Shown: positions 37,145-49,925 of the stretch, in pieces
Position numbering within the stretch: position 1 is the stretch's first letter
Layout: every line of letters starts with the position of its first letter
Source of the DNA: Crocodylus rhombifer
Lineage: Eukaryota; Chordata; Crocodylia; Crocodylidae
Direction: 5' to 3'
Length of the DNA: 64,000 nucleotides
Assembly (NCBI GenBank): GCA_038503035.1
Contig: JAVSML010020808.1
Location: forward strand, 340,063-404,062
Made by a program: the position numbers and the translations under genes
The notes under the pieces: generated by a model
Seen by the model: the letters and a program-made list of their open reading frames with translations, nothing else
The model's database searches: none
Told to the model about the DNA's origin: nothing

Positions 37145-40100
37145 CTATGGGAGTTGTTTTGGTAAACATACATTAGGCATGCACACACAGTGCCCTGTCC
37201 CCTGCAGCTGATGTTGAATAATCAATGTTTTCATACTGGTGGTGTTAGCATCAGTGAGGACACTGGCATTTGTGCAACAATCCTTCCATTTTATGCCAAG
37301 GATATTCCAGAGGTAGCACTGGTAATGGCATTCCAGGCTTTTCAGCTGGTCCTTGTAGGTCACTCAAACTTCATGGCTGTGGAGAAGAGCTGGATTTACC
37401 ACAGCCTTATATAGTAGGAGCTTTGTTCAAGTCCTGATGTCATGGTAATTGAACGCATGATGATTCAGTCTTCCAAAGGCAGAGCTGATATATTGGCTCG
37501 TATACCAGACCTCATCATTGACGCTAGCCTTGTTTGAGAAATGGCTGCTGAGGTATGCAAAGTGTTCAACATTCTTCAGTTTCTGTCTGTCAATGAGGAT
37601 CATTGCTGGGGGAGATAATTGGCCCAGAGCTGGTTGGTGAAGCACCTTTGTTTTTCTGATGTTAAGGGTGAGTCCCAGGCCCTGGTGGCTCTGGATTTAG
37701 GCCCCAGATGTCTTGTTCTGGGGGCAGGGAATCCCACCCTCAGACCGATCACGACCTTGCCATTTGATAATAGGCAAATACATTGATACACAGTGATAAC
37801 AGAAAAGAAACAATACAAACAATCAATACTATATATCTACGAAGTCTAGGGCTGTCATCAGAGTCAAAGCCAGGATGCAGCCTTCACTCTGAGGATCTCT
37901 TTTAGGTGTCAGATGTCAGCAGTTTGGAGGTGGGATGCTGAGCCCCGCTCCCTCCCCCTTTAGTGGGGTGGAAGAGATGGGCTGGTGGTGTGCCCTCTGT
38001 CCCTGGTGGGATGGGGACAGGGACCCTCTGAGGGAGGAGGACAAAGATGAGGAGGGGCCCAGGCAGAGGGTGGAGAGGAGGGTCCCTTTATTACTTTCAA
38101 GTTTCTGTTTTTGTGTTCTTCTTCCCTCCTGATGACTTCCCATCCGTGGCTATCGCTGATTGTTCTCTTTCTGTGGTTGTCATACTGTCCATGTCTTGTT
38201 CTGTCAGCATATTTCAAGTCTATCACGTGCACACTCTTCTTAAAGCAGGACTTTCAGGCCCCCTTCTTTGGCCTTGCATGCTGGTGCCACCTTATTTCAT
38301 GTTATGGAATAGTATGGTACTTGCCCCCAGTTTCTCAGACTACGTGTGCTTGTTTGTTAGACAGCCTGTCTGCTTCTGAAGGCTGAGAAACTGTGAGACC
38401 CAGGCTCTTAGAAATCAATTAACCACTACTGCCCATTCGGAACCATTCTAATATACATATATATACATACACACACACCCCTATATGGCAATTCCCAAAA
38501 AACAAACCTTTAAATACCATTCTTAAGCCATCAATAGTATGCGTGAGAAGCAGCTAAGGGCCATTTGTAAGTTTTCCTCCATATGTGCAATGACAGCACA
38601 ATCATTGGTGTACTGAAGTTCCACAATCAAGGCCAAAGTAACTTTGGTTTTGGCATGGAAGCGGGAGAGTTTGAAAAGGTTCCCACACATCCTGTACCCT
38701 ATGTTGATGCCATGTGGCAGATGGTCATGGATGAGCTTCTTGATGACTGCAAGAAAGACGGAAAACAAAATTGGTGTGATCACATAGCCCTGCTTGATGC
38801 CAGTTCAAATGACAAAGGGCTCTGTAACAGAGCCAATGCATAGGATGGAGGTAGTCATCTGGTCATGAAGCAGTCTTAGGATAGTGATACATTTCCCTGG
38901 GCAGTCAAACTTCAATAAGGTCTTCCATAGACCCTCGTGATTATCAGAGTCAAAGGCTTTGGTCAAGTCAATGAAGGCCATATACAGCCTCTGGTGTTGT
39001 TCTCAACATTTTTCCTGGATCTGCTGGGCCACAAGGATCATGTCTGCGGTGCCTCTTGAAGGTCTGAAGCTTCACTGAGACTCAGGAAGGATTTTCTCAG
39101 CAAGAAGGAGCAGTCAGTTGAGCAGAATTTGAGCAAGGATCTTCCCAGCAATGGAGAGGAGGCCAATACCTTGATAGTTTTTGGAGTCAGACTTAGCTCT
39201 CTCTTTAAAAATAGTGACGATTTTGTCATGCCTTAGGTCAGCAGGAATTTTCTCAGTGTTCCAGATTTTGAGAAACAGTGTGTGGAGCTTGTTGGTCATA
39301 GTTTCCCCACCAGTTTTGAACAGCTCAGCTGGTATGCCATCAGGGCCAAATGCTTTGTTGTTCTTCATCTGTTACCACCCGCTGGATTTCTTCAGAGGCT
39401 GGTGGACTGGCGAGTGTTTCCCTTACTGGATGCGGTGGGATAGATTTGATGGTTTCATCAGTCACCATCAATTTTTGGTTCAGGAGCTTTTGGTAATTGT
39501 CCTTCCAACAGTTTTTGATAGACTTGTTGTCTTTGAGGAGTGTACTGCCATTTTCAGATCTAAGTGAGTGAGTCTGCAAGAACTTGGTCCGTACGCAGCC
39601 TTGATTGCACTGAAGAAGCCTCACATGTCATGATTGTAAACAAATTGTTGTATTTATTCACCCTCTCTTCCCACCATTTGTTTCTGATTTCTCAAATCTT
39701 CCTTTGAGCTTTGGCTTTAAGCCATTAAAAACTTCCCTTCTTCTGACTGGACGTAGGATGGTTTTGCCAGTCACAGAAAAATTTACTTTTCTGATCGAGA
39801 AGGGTTGAGATCTCAGTGTTGTTTTCATCAAACCAGTCCTCATGGTGTCAGGTGATAAAGCTAAATGATTCCGTGCAAGCCTCATGGATGGTCTCCTTTA
39901 GAGCTTGCCAATCTTCTTCATCACAAGTATTATCAATTTCAATTGTAACACTGGGGAATTTCTTGCTAAGACATATTCAGAGGGCTTTGCCATATTTAGG
40001 CACCTGAAGGCATTTGGCACTGTCTTTATACTGATTTAGGTTATTTTCAATATTTCAATGCAACCCTAATGGACATGATAGAGCTCACTATGAGATGATT

Positions 40101-40797
40101 GGTCCAGCAGTCATCAGCTCCTCTCATAACACACACGATATGAATGTCTTTTAGATCACATGCTCTTACAATGACATTGAGAAGGTGCCATGTTGTTTTG
40201 TACCTGTCGTTTTGTCTGAAGATAGTGTTAGTAATGAGAAGGTCATGCTCTGTACATTTACTGAGTAAGAGGATGCCATTGGAATTGGCCTTGCCCACTC
40301 TTTCCTTCCCAGTGGTGCCTTTCTATACGTTAAAGTCTCAGGCTCTTGCACTGAAATCTCCAAGGAGGATGATCTTATGCTCTTCTGGGATGATAGTCAG
40401 TATTTCATCAGGTCCACATAAAACTGTTCTTTCTCTTCTTCCTCAGCATTGAGTATTGGGGCGTATGCACTGATGATGGTAACAAACACATTGTTGGTCA
40501 GCTGGAGGTGAAGAGTCATGAGGCGCTCGTTAATGCCAACAGGGAATTCAGTCATTTGGCTGACAGTCTTGTTCTTAATGGCAAGGCACATGTCGTGTAT
40601 TTGCCTGTCATTTGCAAGTATCCCTTTCCAGAAGAGCATATAGCCACCCCCTTCTCCCTCAGATGGCCTTTGTCTTCACACCTGGTCTTGCTGTTGTATT
40701 GCAAGAGTTCTTGGGTGACAATAGCTGTGTTGTGTTCAGGTGTGTCACTGTTCAGGTCATCTAGTAGGGTTTGTACATTCCAGGATGCAAAGGACAT
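37145..40797 (-). pseudogene. LINE endonuclease-reverse transcriptase, degenerate
   Basis: The endonuclease starts MSFASWNVQTLLDDLNSDTP and continues with FPVGINERLMTLHLQLTNN and TIISAYAPILNAEEEEKEQF. It ends GADDCWTNHLIV, where the catalytic D-H pair (usually TDH or SDH) has become TNH. Reverse transcriptase has KIPADLRHDKIVTIFK and GLLSIAGKILAQILLN, then a broken palm with TPILFSVFLAVI and QYTNDCAV, where the catalytic Y/F-A-D-D box reads YTND. C-terminal pieces are LKNVEHFAYLSSHFSNKASV and NTTSMKTLIIQHQLQGTGH. Many frameshifts and stops. Both active sites are mutated. Confidence 0.85.
37690..38530 (-). other. Insertion of about 850 bp inside the LINE, possibly a solo LTR
   Basis: LINE homology stops after MALSCFSRIL near 38545 and resumes with LTLNIRKTKVLHQPA near 37676. 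The DNA between has no LINE similarity. Read on the minus strand it contains AATAAAGGGACC near 38085-38092, which could be the polyadenylation signal of a long terminal repeat. Neither LTR ends nor a target duplication could be fixed, so the identity is open. Confidence 0.45.
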
Positions 40798-41683
40798 TTT
40801 TGTTTTGATTACAATTGAGTGATCCCCCTGGAAGTGGTCATCCAGTTGGGTAAAATAAGGTGGGACAGCCTATGTTGGGGCACATTTTCTAGACTTTTCC
40901 CCATGCAGGGCGAGCCATGGGTTCCTAAAAAGGATTGCTCAGTCATGATTACAACTGCTGAATTACCTTCCTGCCATTCCAAGGGTAAAGTGATCAACAC
41001 ACAACCACCACCTGCATGTAGATCTGTGACTAGGGACTCCCGGTAATCACTTTGTCTATCCCCTTTGTTGCGTGTCCATCACCACAGGTCTTTGTAGAGA
41101 TTATGGGTATTGGTGATTGGTTATTGTGGTAGAAGTTGGATCCAGTGAGAGAAGCCTGCATGTGGCTTGTTTCACATGAGAAGGCTGTTGTGTACTGGCA
41201 ACTGCACAGATCTTGGTGGCGGAGAAACCTGTGTCCAGTGGCAAGGAGACCCAAGGTGACTGGGATTACTCTTCCAGTGTGGCCTTCATCCATCTTTGCA
41301 GCCATTGAAAAGTTGCTTTCTTCATCTGTCTGCTCCACCATTGAGGTCTTTGTTACATTGTGTTGGACTGCTCTTCATCTGATACTTCACCCTTGACTTT
41401 ACTACCATGGATGGCCCTACCAGGAGGACAAGACTCCTGATGATGTTGCTCTTAGAATCATCAGTACATGCCGACCTTTCCACCCTGTCAAAAAGGCAGT
41501 CCATGGAGAGGACTGCAAAGGTGTTTATGTACTTAAAAATATACTTAGAGTTGCCTTGGTACTTTTGAAAATGCTACTAGGTACATACTGCATCTTTAGG
41601 CACTTAAATATCTTTAAACATCTGGACATTGGCTATTGCAGAGCTGGGAGTTATTTAAGTAGCTAGACAGGACAGTGTTAAGA

Positions 41684-41982
41684 CAGTGGTTCGCAACCTT
41701 TTTAGACTCCAGGCATCCCTCTGAAAATCCAGCTTGTAGTTTTCATTTGATTTTTTACTACAGAAAAATAACAGTGCAATTCTTCTGTTGCCAAGAGCTC
41801 AGAAAGACCACATCAGGTCAGAATGTTATTAGCACTATGGATTCCTATTTGGAGCCTCTGGGTTTATCTTGTGAATCGTGTTTGCACGCCTAACAGTGCT
41901 AACATTTTGTAGCACCCCACAGAACCCTTGAAAGGCTCTCAGGGCACCCCAGGATGCTGGGGCACATAGTTGAGAAACACTG
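41684..41982 (+). mobile_element. hAT MITE, uninterrupted copy
   Basis: It begins CAGTGGTTCGCAACC and ends TTGAGAAACACTG, so the termini are inverted with a few changes. It is 299 bp. It aligns with 22835-24019 minus its insertion and, in reverse, with 10736-10945. A single GTGCTAAC near 41897-41904 marks the site where the other copy was interrupted. Confidence 0.82.
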
Positions 41983-44723
41983 GTACAAAAGCCAGATACA
42001 TTCACAGTCCCAGCTGCCAAAGGGTTAAGAGCACTACTTTCCAGTGAGGGTCTAATGACAATGACAGCTGTGATCCTGTCTTGACACAACAACATTTAAT
42101 GTAACTGGATGAGTTTTAGTTAAAAGGAATTGGTGTAGTGAGCAAAGCCTCTGGTAGCCTCCTCCCAAGTCACCGCCATTCTGTAGATTAAAACTCCACT
42201 CCCTGGTAAGATCCACAAGTGTGGCTCCAGACCATAATCCAGTCTGGCTCCCATTGTCCTATGCCTGGATCTCATGCGTGTAGTTTGGCTGGATTGCCTG
42301 TTTTTGCTGTTCAAGTGAGTCGGGGCTGCAGGCATACACAGCATCAGTTAGAGGAGTTGCTGCATCTGTACCAGATCACTGAACTGGAATCCAGTTTCAC
42401 TGCTTGTCTTGCTTTTGCTTGCTGTTGAGCTGTGGGTGTAGCACCCCTACAGTCACTTCACAGTCTCCAGTAGCCTACTGGTGGGAGAAGCTGACTTCAG
42501 TCCTCTAGCCCTTCATATGCTCAACCAATGAATAATGCTTGTCTTTTCCATATGGTGGAGCACTTGAGCCAAAAAAATATTCAGGGCTCAGTTGCTCTCT
42601 GAGCAGTCTCAGCAGCAGTGCTTGTTCAGGGAGAGGAAATCATTTAATAGATTAATAAGCAGTTGATGCTGGAGTAGTTCAAAGGGCACTAGTTCTTAAG
42701 CTGAAATGAGCATCTTAGTGTGACCAAGAGAACTGGGGTCCTTATAACACTGAAGAGTTAATTCCACCTTTGATGAAGTGGGATGAAAAGGAAGTCATGA
42801 ATCAAAGCAGAACATTAAGTTCTAACAATAAATCATGTTAACCCCTTTTCTATATATTTAGATATTTGGGGAAAGCCTTGGGGAATCCTTTGCTAATGCT
42901 AAGTTCATAGAGGAAAGTCTTAGGGTGAAATGAACATTGTGAAGTTGGCACTAAGAAATGCTGTTTCTTGTTAGCTAAGAGCCTTAGGCAGAATTGTTTC
43001 CTTCCTGAACTGCCATCACTAGTTGTATCACTGCCCTTTTGCAAGTAATAATTAATTGAACAGTCACAAGTATGGTAAAAAATGATACCAATACCCTGAA
43101 AAGAATCAGCATATCAACTAAAATACGCGATTTATTATGTTTAAGGGCTTATTCTGTTCACTAGGCCCATGAGTCACTGGCCACCTCTAATTTTAAAATA
43201 TTTCCTTTGAAAATGATGTTTGTGTTTCAGCTACTGTATATTGACCAGAGAGAAGAATTCCTTCCAGGCTTGGGAAAAACTCAGGTTTCCAACTACCTGT
43301 CCTTCAGGTAAAAGAGAAAGAACAAGTGCAGAGCCAGAGCTCTGCTGATAATGATTCCAGCGATAGAGTCTGCATGCTTTGCTGTTATGTGCCATGACAA
43401 CAGCTAAAATGGAGTCTCTGCATGTAGAAATTTCAGTACTAAAATGCATACTTACTTTGCTGGGGTCAAGTGCACTGGTCTTAAGCAGGGACACAGAACT
43501 ACTTAGCTGATTCATTCTGGCAGCTAGACCAGGTAAGCACTATTAACTTTGACCCATGGGTATAAAAGGATTTGAATATTTTAAGACACAAGAAAACTAG
43601 ACTGGGGGATTTTGCAGGGAGAAATGTTAGGAGCAGGAAGACCTTCAGGTTGCTTTGTTTGTAAGTCTTTACATTTCCTTTAGTTTAAAATAAACCCTGG
43701 GAGGTTTCTTTATACTGTATGCAATGGTAAATTTATGCCATATGCAATAATATCTTCAATTTGTATGAGGGAAAAAAAGTCGACATTCAGCATAGTAACG
43801 TATAGAAGAGGAAGGCTCTTCTCCAACTTCCATGGCAGTACCAGTAAGATATTATAGTTTAAAGAAAAGCAAATATAGATAAATAACTTTTGCAAATAAA
43901 ACTTTTACAAAGATGTCATGTGAATAGGAACAGGAATTCCTTGTTATATATCTATCCTTTCAAAAGAAAAAAACCCCAAGATTTACAAGCAATAAAGGGA
44001 GAACTCTGATGGTAGACTGCCCTGTAGTAGAGAAACTGAGAGCAAATATCAAGTCTGCATGCAAAACCCAGTTGTCCAGGTGTAGTGCCTCTGAGCCTTA
44101 CTCATCTTGAATCTACTTCAAGAGTTACCCAAGGCCTTTGTCCCCAGGGGAGTGCTCTTTCTCTGTATGTAATGTGCATAATTCAATCGACCACAATACT
44201 GCTCCTAGCATGTTCTGCACTGACAAATCTTCGTTCATCTGCTCTCAATTCTTGTCTTGTTCTAACTGATTTGCTTAATATTAACAGGAAAAAATATCAA
44301 CAGCTTTTTTCTTTCTGGCCTCAGCAGGGACTCTCCCTGCCATGGCTGTTCTAACAAGGAGGCTCTAGATGGTAGATGCTACAGTTTTTCCCTGCTCACT
44401 GTGAGATAAGTAAGTGGTATTTCCATTTTACTGACAGCTCCTCAACAGAGTCAGTGGAGGGTTGACAGAGTCAGATCAGGGTTTTGTGCTGGAAGTAACC
44501 AGTTATCCTGGATTTTCTGGGATAGTCCTAAACTTTGGGGAAGTTCTCTGAAGTTTCTGAGGACCCCCTGAAACAGGACTTGTGCCCCAAATTTGAGAAT
44601 TAGGCATGGCTAGTACCATAGCATTTTGTTGCTTCAGCCAAGAGGACTCAGCAAGATGCTGCCTGGCACAGCAGAAACGTGGCTATGCTGTTTCTGGTCT
44701 TGGCAGACAGGCTGCTTTCTGAA
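41983..44723. other. Intergenic, no recognised feature
   Basis: About 2.7 kb without recognisable repeat families or genes. A CCTGGATTTTCTGGGATAGT phrase near 44510 resembles one near 51340 and may be a small old repeat. Short frames only. Confidence 0.45.
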
Positions 44724-45220
44724 CCATAGATTCCTAGATTGTAAGGAGCTGGAAGGGACCTTGTAAGAACATCGGATCCAGCCCCCCTGCACTAGGCAGG
44801 AAAGACAACTGGGGGTCAGGTGACCCCAGCAAGGTGACCATCCAGTCTCCTCTTGAAGATATCCAAGGTAGGTGATTGCACCACCTCTAGAGGGAGTTTA
44901 TTCCACAGTCTGGACACCCTGACTGAAGAAGTTTGTCCTGCTGTTACGCCTGAAACGGTCTTCTAGGAGTTTGTTGCCATTACTCTCAGATTTCCCCAAG
45001 AGTGCCCTGGTGAATAGTTGTTCGCCGAGCCCTTGATGTATTCCCCTGATATAGCAGTAAGCTGCTACCACATCCCCTCTCAGCCTTCTTGTCTTTAGGC
45101 TGAAGAGACCCAGGCCTTTCCTCGTACAGCTTGTCTTGCAAGTCTCTGTTCATATGGGTGGCTCTTCTCTGGACTCTCTCAAGCTTTTCCATGTCCTTGT
45201 TGAAGTGTGGTGCCCAGAAC
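44724..45220 (-). mobile_element. CR1 LINE 3' fragment
   Basis: Antisense 3' end of CR1: ATAGATTCCTAGATTGTAAG, then the 3' UTR (GGAAGGGACCTTG) and the C-terminal ORF2 region. EKLERVQRRATHMNRD is at 45145-45192. It ends where a hairpin element begins, in the middle of the usual GTGCCCAGAACT phrase of CR1. Confidence 0.85.
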
Positions 45221-45389
45221 TAGAAGCAGCTTGGCTGCATTTGCACAGTGCTGAACCAGAAGCAGTATGGCTGTGTTCATGTGGGACTGTACCCAGGCCA
45301 GCTAATTATCTCTGCCTCTCAGTGCTCTATGAGCACAGCTATAATTAGCTTGGCCACAGCACCATGCAAATGCAGCCAAGCTGCTTCTA
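45221..45389. mobile_element. Foldback MITE, 169 bp
   Basis: The outer 25 bp are a perfect inverted repeat (TAGAAGCAGCTTGGCTGCAT at the left, complement at the right), and pairing continues with two mismatches over 34 bp. A second, inner inverted repeat (GGCCAGCTAATTAT / ATAATTAGCTTGGCC) makes nearly the whole element self-complementary. TA occurs at both ends. It sits at the broken 5' side of the CR1. Confidence 0.75.
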
Positions 45390-47689
45390 AGTTTGGGAGG
45401 CAGGCCATGGCATAGCACTGCTTCATACCTTTTTGCAGCACCACAGTATTGCAGCCATATTAAGCAGAGCCAGGAGTTGCACAGACTGCCCCCCTGTGCG
45501 TAATCTGTTCTCCTCCCCCCAATTCCAAAGGTCTATGAAGCATCTGGGATTGTCTCCTAGATTTTTCTCTCTGAAAGTTGGTGTCTTTAAACCTAGTTCA
45601 TTAGGGTTCATTTAGGCTCCAGTATAGCTTTTAAGCAGGTATCTAAATTTTTACTTAGGTGGGTCTCCATCATGTGCTTAATACACTGCCTAGGTAGTAA
45701 ACTGTGGTACAATAAGGTGAGCGGCCCAGTGATGCACAATGAGTTAGCTAGAAACTGAGTTCAGAAGTCTTGAGGTAATCCAAGCCCACTGTACTCTAAC
45801 TGCCTTTTAATCCTAAAACATGCCCAGTTTAAATGCATCTCTACAATATGAGCAACAACACTTCCTTGAGAAGCAGTTAGATCAGCCCCTTGTTGGGAGC
45901 TAGGATATCATGCCAAATAACCGCTGTAATTTCAGCTAATACCAGCCATCTCTCCCTTCTGGAAGTTACAGTTACTGGAAGTGGTAACATGATGGTTTGC
46001 CAGATCTAGTTTGCAATTTAATGCCTGGTGCATCAGTCCTGGCATGCAGAGTGGTTTATCTTCTCCGGCGAGTAAGCTAGCTGTCTCAAGATTTGAGCTT
46101 CCTAACTAATTCCCTCCCCTGGAGTGGGTTTTTAGATCTATATGGTATTCTGTGTTAGCCACTTAACTTTAACAGATACAAGGAAGCGAGATGAAGAAGC
46201 TGGTGCTGGAGGACAGAAGGGGACTGCTCCCTGCAAGCTTAATCCTGAACTTCCTTAGTTCAGTGGGATCTGAAGAGCTAGGAGCTGATTCATGACCTGT
46301 GGGCTGGCCTTTCTGGAGTTCACAACTCGCTGCTTTCACCAAGTGCTCTGTGAGGTCACAGAGCATGGCCTGAAGATGGCTCACTAGTCATTCTTGCTTT
46401 GACCCTGAAGACTTTGTTTCTGAAACCTTTCCAGCTCTTAACGTCTTCAGGGTTTAGTCTCTTCAATGCATTCTTTCTTCCAGAGTCCATGAATTAGGTA
46501 CTCCTCTATCTGTTTTCCTTCATTGTTGGCTTTGTCCCCAACTTCTAACTTTCAAGAAGTGTTGTTGCAATGAAAGGTGGCTAAATAATGGCAATTTTGA
46601 TAAGACATTTTCCTTCTGCCCTGTCCTTTTCTGCTTCCTTCTAGTTTTCAGTGTTGAAAAGTAGGTGCTATTTGACATACAAAGTTTTCTTTTCCCAGGC
46701 TCTTATCCCACTGCAGTTTGAAGTGAGTTCTATTGCTATTTGAGAAGCCAATGGCATCATATCTCTTTCATAAACTACAACTCTCCCTCTTGTGTCCTTT
46801 CGCTGGTTTAGCTCCATGGCTGGCTGGCTAGAGCATATGAGCTGTACCAATGCCCTTTCCAAGGGTGGGCACTGAACTGCTCAAGCATGTGACATACTTA
46901 GCAGAAATATTTATCTCCTGTATGTCTGGTGGGAGTGTCCCGTGACTCTCCAAACATCAAACAAGTGCCTACAGTTCAAGTTCTTTGAAAAATGCATTAA
47001 ATGGTCATAAGGGATAAAGTTACACACATGCAGACTGAAAATTGTTCTTCCTCTATTTATAGTGATATTTGAAGTTATTGCATTCAGACAAATTTTGAAA
47101 ACCAAACTTTTTGATATTGTTTGCTTACTGTTCACAATTAATTCAGCTTGGCTAATTGAGCTGGACAGAGCACAAATATATTTGTTCCTAGCTGGATTCC
47201 TTACCTGGTTCTCATCTGTCGCTCCAATACTGTTGTTGTCTGAGCTCACATCACAGTGATTAGGTAATTCCATATACAGTGGTTAGTTTGAGGTCATTTT
47301 GGTTTCACTTTAGTTCAGTGTTTGATTTGTTTGGCTCTGGATTTGGTCACTGTGTTTTTAATTTTGGACCTGTTTTTCATGAAGTGTGGTCAGAGCTATA
47401 CATGTGTGCTGTGTGTGTACCTAATTGTGCATGCACATGTGCATTCCATCCCCTTTATATCAATCAGGGCCTTAGTCCTATAAAACCCTGGGTAAGAGGA
47501 ATGATACTGACATGTTTAGCACTGTAATTCACTAAGGGTGCTGTCTACCATCCATGGTTACTTCTTCAAGAAGCCAAAATGCCATCAAAAAGGGACTTCC
47601 TTTTTTTCTCTACTCGTTGTCAGTCTTGTCTGTTTTGACCCCTTACAACAAAGACTGTCTGGATATGCTCTGCTTAAGTACTCTTCCTC
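45390..47689. other. Intergenic, no recognised feature
   Basis: About 2.3 kb without recognised repeats or genes. Confidence 0.45.
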
Positions 47690-47780
47690 AGTGTGTCCAC
47701 TCTGCCACTGAGAGAGACAGATGACTGAGCTAGATGGATCTAAGTTCTGACCCAGTATAGTAGTATCTGGTAAGTTTTTC
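47690..47780 (+). repeat. Old LINE/SINE 3' tail
   Basis: The phrase GACTGAGCTAGATGGATCTA followed by GTTCTGACCCAGTATAG is typical of ancient amniote retroelement tails of the CR1/L3 type. No coding sequence remains. Confidence 0.4.
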
Positions 47781-49350
47781 CCGGGCTGCATTTGCACAGT
47801 TCTCAGCATGATGGGATCCTGAACAAGGCTTCTGAGTGTTACTAGACAATAATTATTAAACAATAAAGATGGATGGTGTTCCCTCTCAATTGCAGATTAC
47901 AGCAGCTCGGGGGCCCCTGGAAGGTCACCAGTGCCACATTCTACATTCTGCTTTCTACATTAGAGAAATGAAGCTTTGTGTCTCAGATCAGCATCCTTCA
48001 GAGATGTAGGTTTTAATAGATCTGTGGCTACCTAAGACTTCATGGTCATTACTATATTACCATAATGGTTGCTCAGCATTTTATGATGGCAGAGAGGCTA
48101 GAACCTCAGATCTTCCTGCTTTAAAAGCCTACCCACTATCACTGGAGATAATACTCCTTCAGCTAAAGCAGGATTAAAGTTCATAACACACAGATAGGTT
48201 TGATACCATCCAGGAGAAGAGAGCAATTATTCATGTGTGCATGCACACACATGCCAGTCTTGTCGCAAACTCTCAAATAAAAGCAAAGCTTATAATCAAG
48301 CATTTAGGATAAACAGAAGTATAGACTGAGTCATCAGTTGGACCTCATAGGCTTTGCTTATGGCAGGGTGGCTGCCCAGGACTCCATAGCAATAGTAACA
48401 GTAGACCACAGGATGGATGTGCAGCACCAATATATTGAGCTGCAGGAGAATCCTTCAGTGCAGGGAGTTCTAGGGCTGAAGTTCTGACCCGTGGTCAGTC
48501 CCACACAGTAAGTGGTAGTGACATACACCAAGGTTACTGCACACAGCCCTATTTGAAATGTGTTCAAATATCACATTTGCAGAGCCTTGTTGATTTCCCC
48601 TTCTCAGTTATTTTAGTGCATTTATTCCTATTCTATTATCTTCTGTTACAAGTCAAACCTGAACATTTCTATTTTCCACCTTATGTGAAATGTAATTGGT
48701 TTTGTTCACAGCAGACCTGCAATCTCATATCATATGAGCACCAGGTGCACTCAGGAAATACTGTTATGCTTTCACTATGCGTGTCTTATTTGTGGTTGTG
48801 CTAAAGGGTTAATTATTGTGTCCTTTTGAAAAGATGTTCTGCATTTAAAAATGAAAAAGAGGTCCCCAAACCCTTGCAATCCCAGGCACAAAGCCTGGAC
48901 CAAGCATATGGTTTGTTCATCCTGTGTTTGAGGATCCCCTGCTATTTCCACCACACACATTCCTGCCAGTCTCTCTCAACCCTGTGGAGTTTAGTTGGTG
49001 GAGGTCTGTATCCATGAAAGAGTGACTTATAAGTACCATGGCAAAGCAGCCATTCCCCATGGCTAGAGTTATAGATAGTTTGTTCTGTGTGAACTTTACT
49101 TAGTTTCAGTGGTCTTGGGGTTAATTATTTTCATTCATTATTGGGGAGCTATTTCTAAAGCTACAGCAGTAGTGCCATAAACAAGGAGGTCTTGTCCTGC
49201 AGACCTGTAGTCCTGCCATTGGGTTCAAAAGCAGTGGTTAGTTCTAGGGTATGACAGAGGTGGGTTGAGTTCCACATCCAAAAAGGGCCCAAATCTAGTT
49301 TCTTTTTTGACAGATAAGTTACACTCAGCTAAAAAGTTAGCTGTATAAGT
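47781..49350. other. Intergenic, no recognised feature
   Basis: About 1.6 kb. Short frames with no family similarity. Confidence 0.45.
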
Positions 49351-49925
49351 AGACAAGGTTATTTGGGTGAATGTGACCAACTTAAATAGTTGGAAAGCAA
49401 TTATTAAGCAAGCTTTCGGGTCCAAAAGACCTTCGTTAGGCTAAGGAAGTTTCTGCAGTTGGTGTGCACTCTTCCTGGATGGAATGAAAAGTAAAGCAGC
49501 CAGAGGCTGGGCTGGGCTGCATACAAGTCAGTGAAAATGTAGGTTGAGGAGGCAATGGGTAAGAGACAGGCTGGGTGGGGAGTGCGGGGGAGAGAGAGAA
49601 GGGGGATGAATAGTGGAGAGATACCTGGGGTGTCAGGTGTCAGGCAGGTTATAATGTGTCATAAATCCAAAGTCTATATTTAGTCCATGATTTTTAGTAT
49701 CCAGGAGGTTGATGAAGTGGAGTTCATAGGCTTATCTCTGGGAAATGTTTTGTAAGTTTCCTTTGAGGATCAGGACTGAGAGATTGGAGAGAGAGTGGTT
49801 TTCTTGTGAGAAATGTGCCCCCACAGGTTGTTTGTCAGGCAGCAGGTGTCTTTGATAGATTTCCAGTGTGTGTTCATTCTGGTGCGCAGTTGTTGTTTGG
49901 TCTCTCCTGCGTATTTTGAGGTGCT
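49351..49925 (-). mobile_element. Penelope-like element 3' remnant with GIY-YIG domain trace
   Basis: On the minus strand from 49916 the frame reads YAGETKQQLRTRMNTHWKSI, the GIY-YIG endonuclease core that ends Penelope-like reverse transcriptases (usual form YIGETGQ.LR.RMN.H). After a frameshift the reading resumes with SLSNLSVLILKGNLQN. It ends with the 'GFMTHY' region and a 3' tail ending in a hammerhead-like motif and CCAACTATTTAAGTTGG. The rest of the element is missing. Confidence 0.7.
49411..49440 (-). ncRNA. Hammerhead-ribozyme-like core, decayed
   Basis: On the minus strand: CTAACGA, a short stem (GGTC, loop, GACC), then CGAAAGC. The hammerhead core is CUGANGA plus stem II plus GAAA. 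One invariant base is changed here (CTAA for CTGA). Penelope-like elements are known to carry hammerhead motifs, and this one sits in the tail of such an element. Confidence 0.45.

Larger units (their letters stand above)
37000..41520 (-). mobile_element. Non-CR1 LINE (APE-type, RTE-like), about 4.5 kb with an insertion
   Basis: A degenerate non-LTR retrotransposon on the minus strand. In element order it has a 5' region (41520-40800), endonuclease (40797-40047), a linker (39885-39400), reverse transcriptase (39368-38523) and a C-terminal region (37660-37010). The motifs differ from CR1, for example GLLSIAGKILAQILLN in place of SLTSILGK. Between 37690 and 38530 unrelated DNA interrupts it. 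Clade is not settled; the motifs resemble RTE-like LINEs seen in many animals. Confidence 0.8.
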
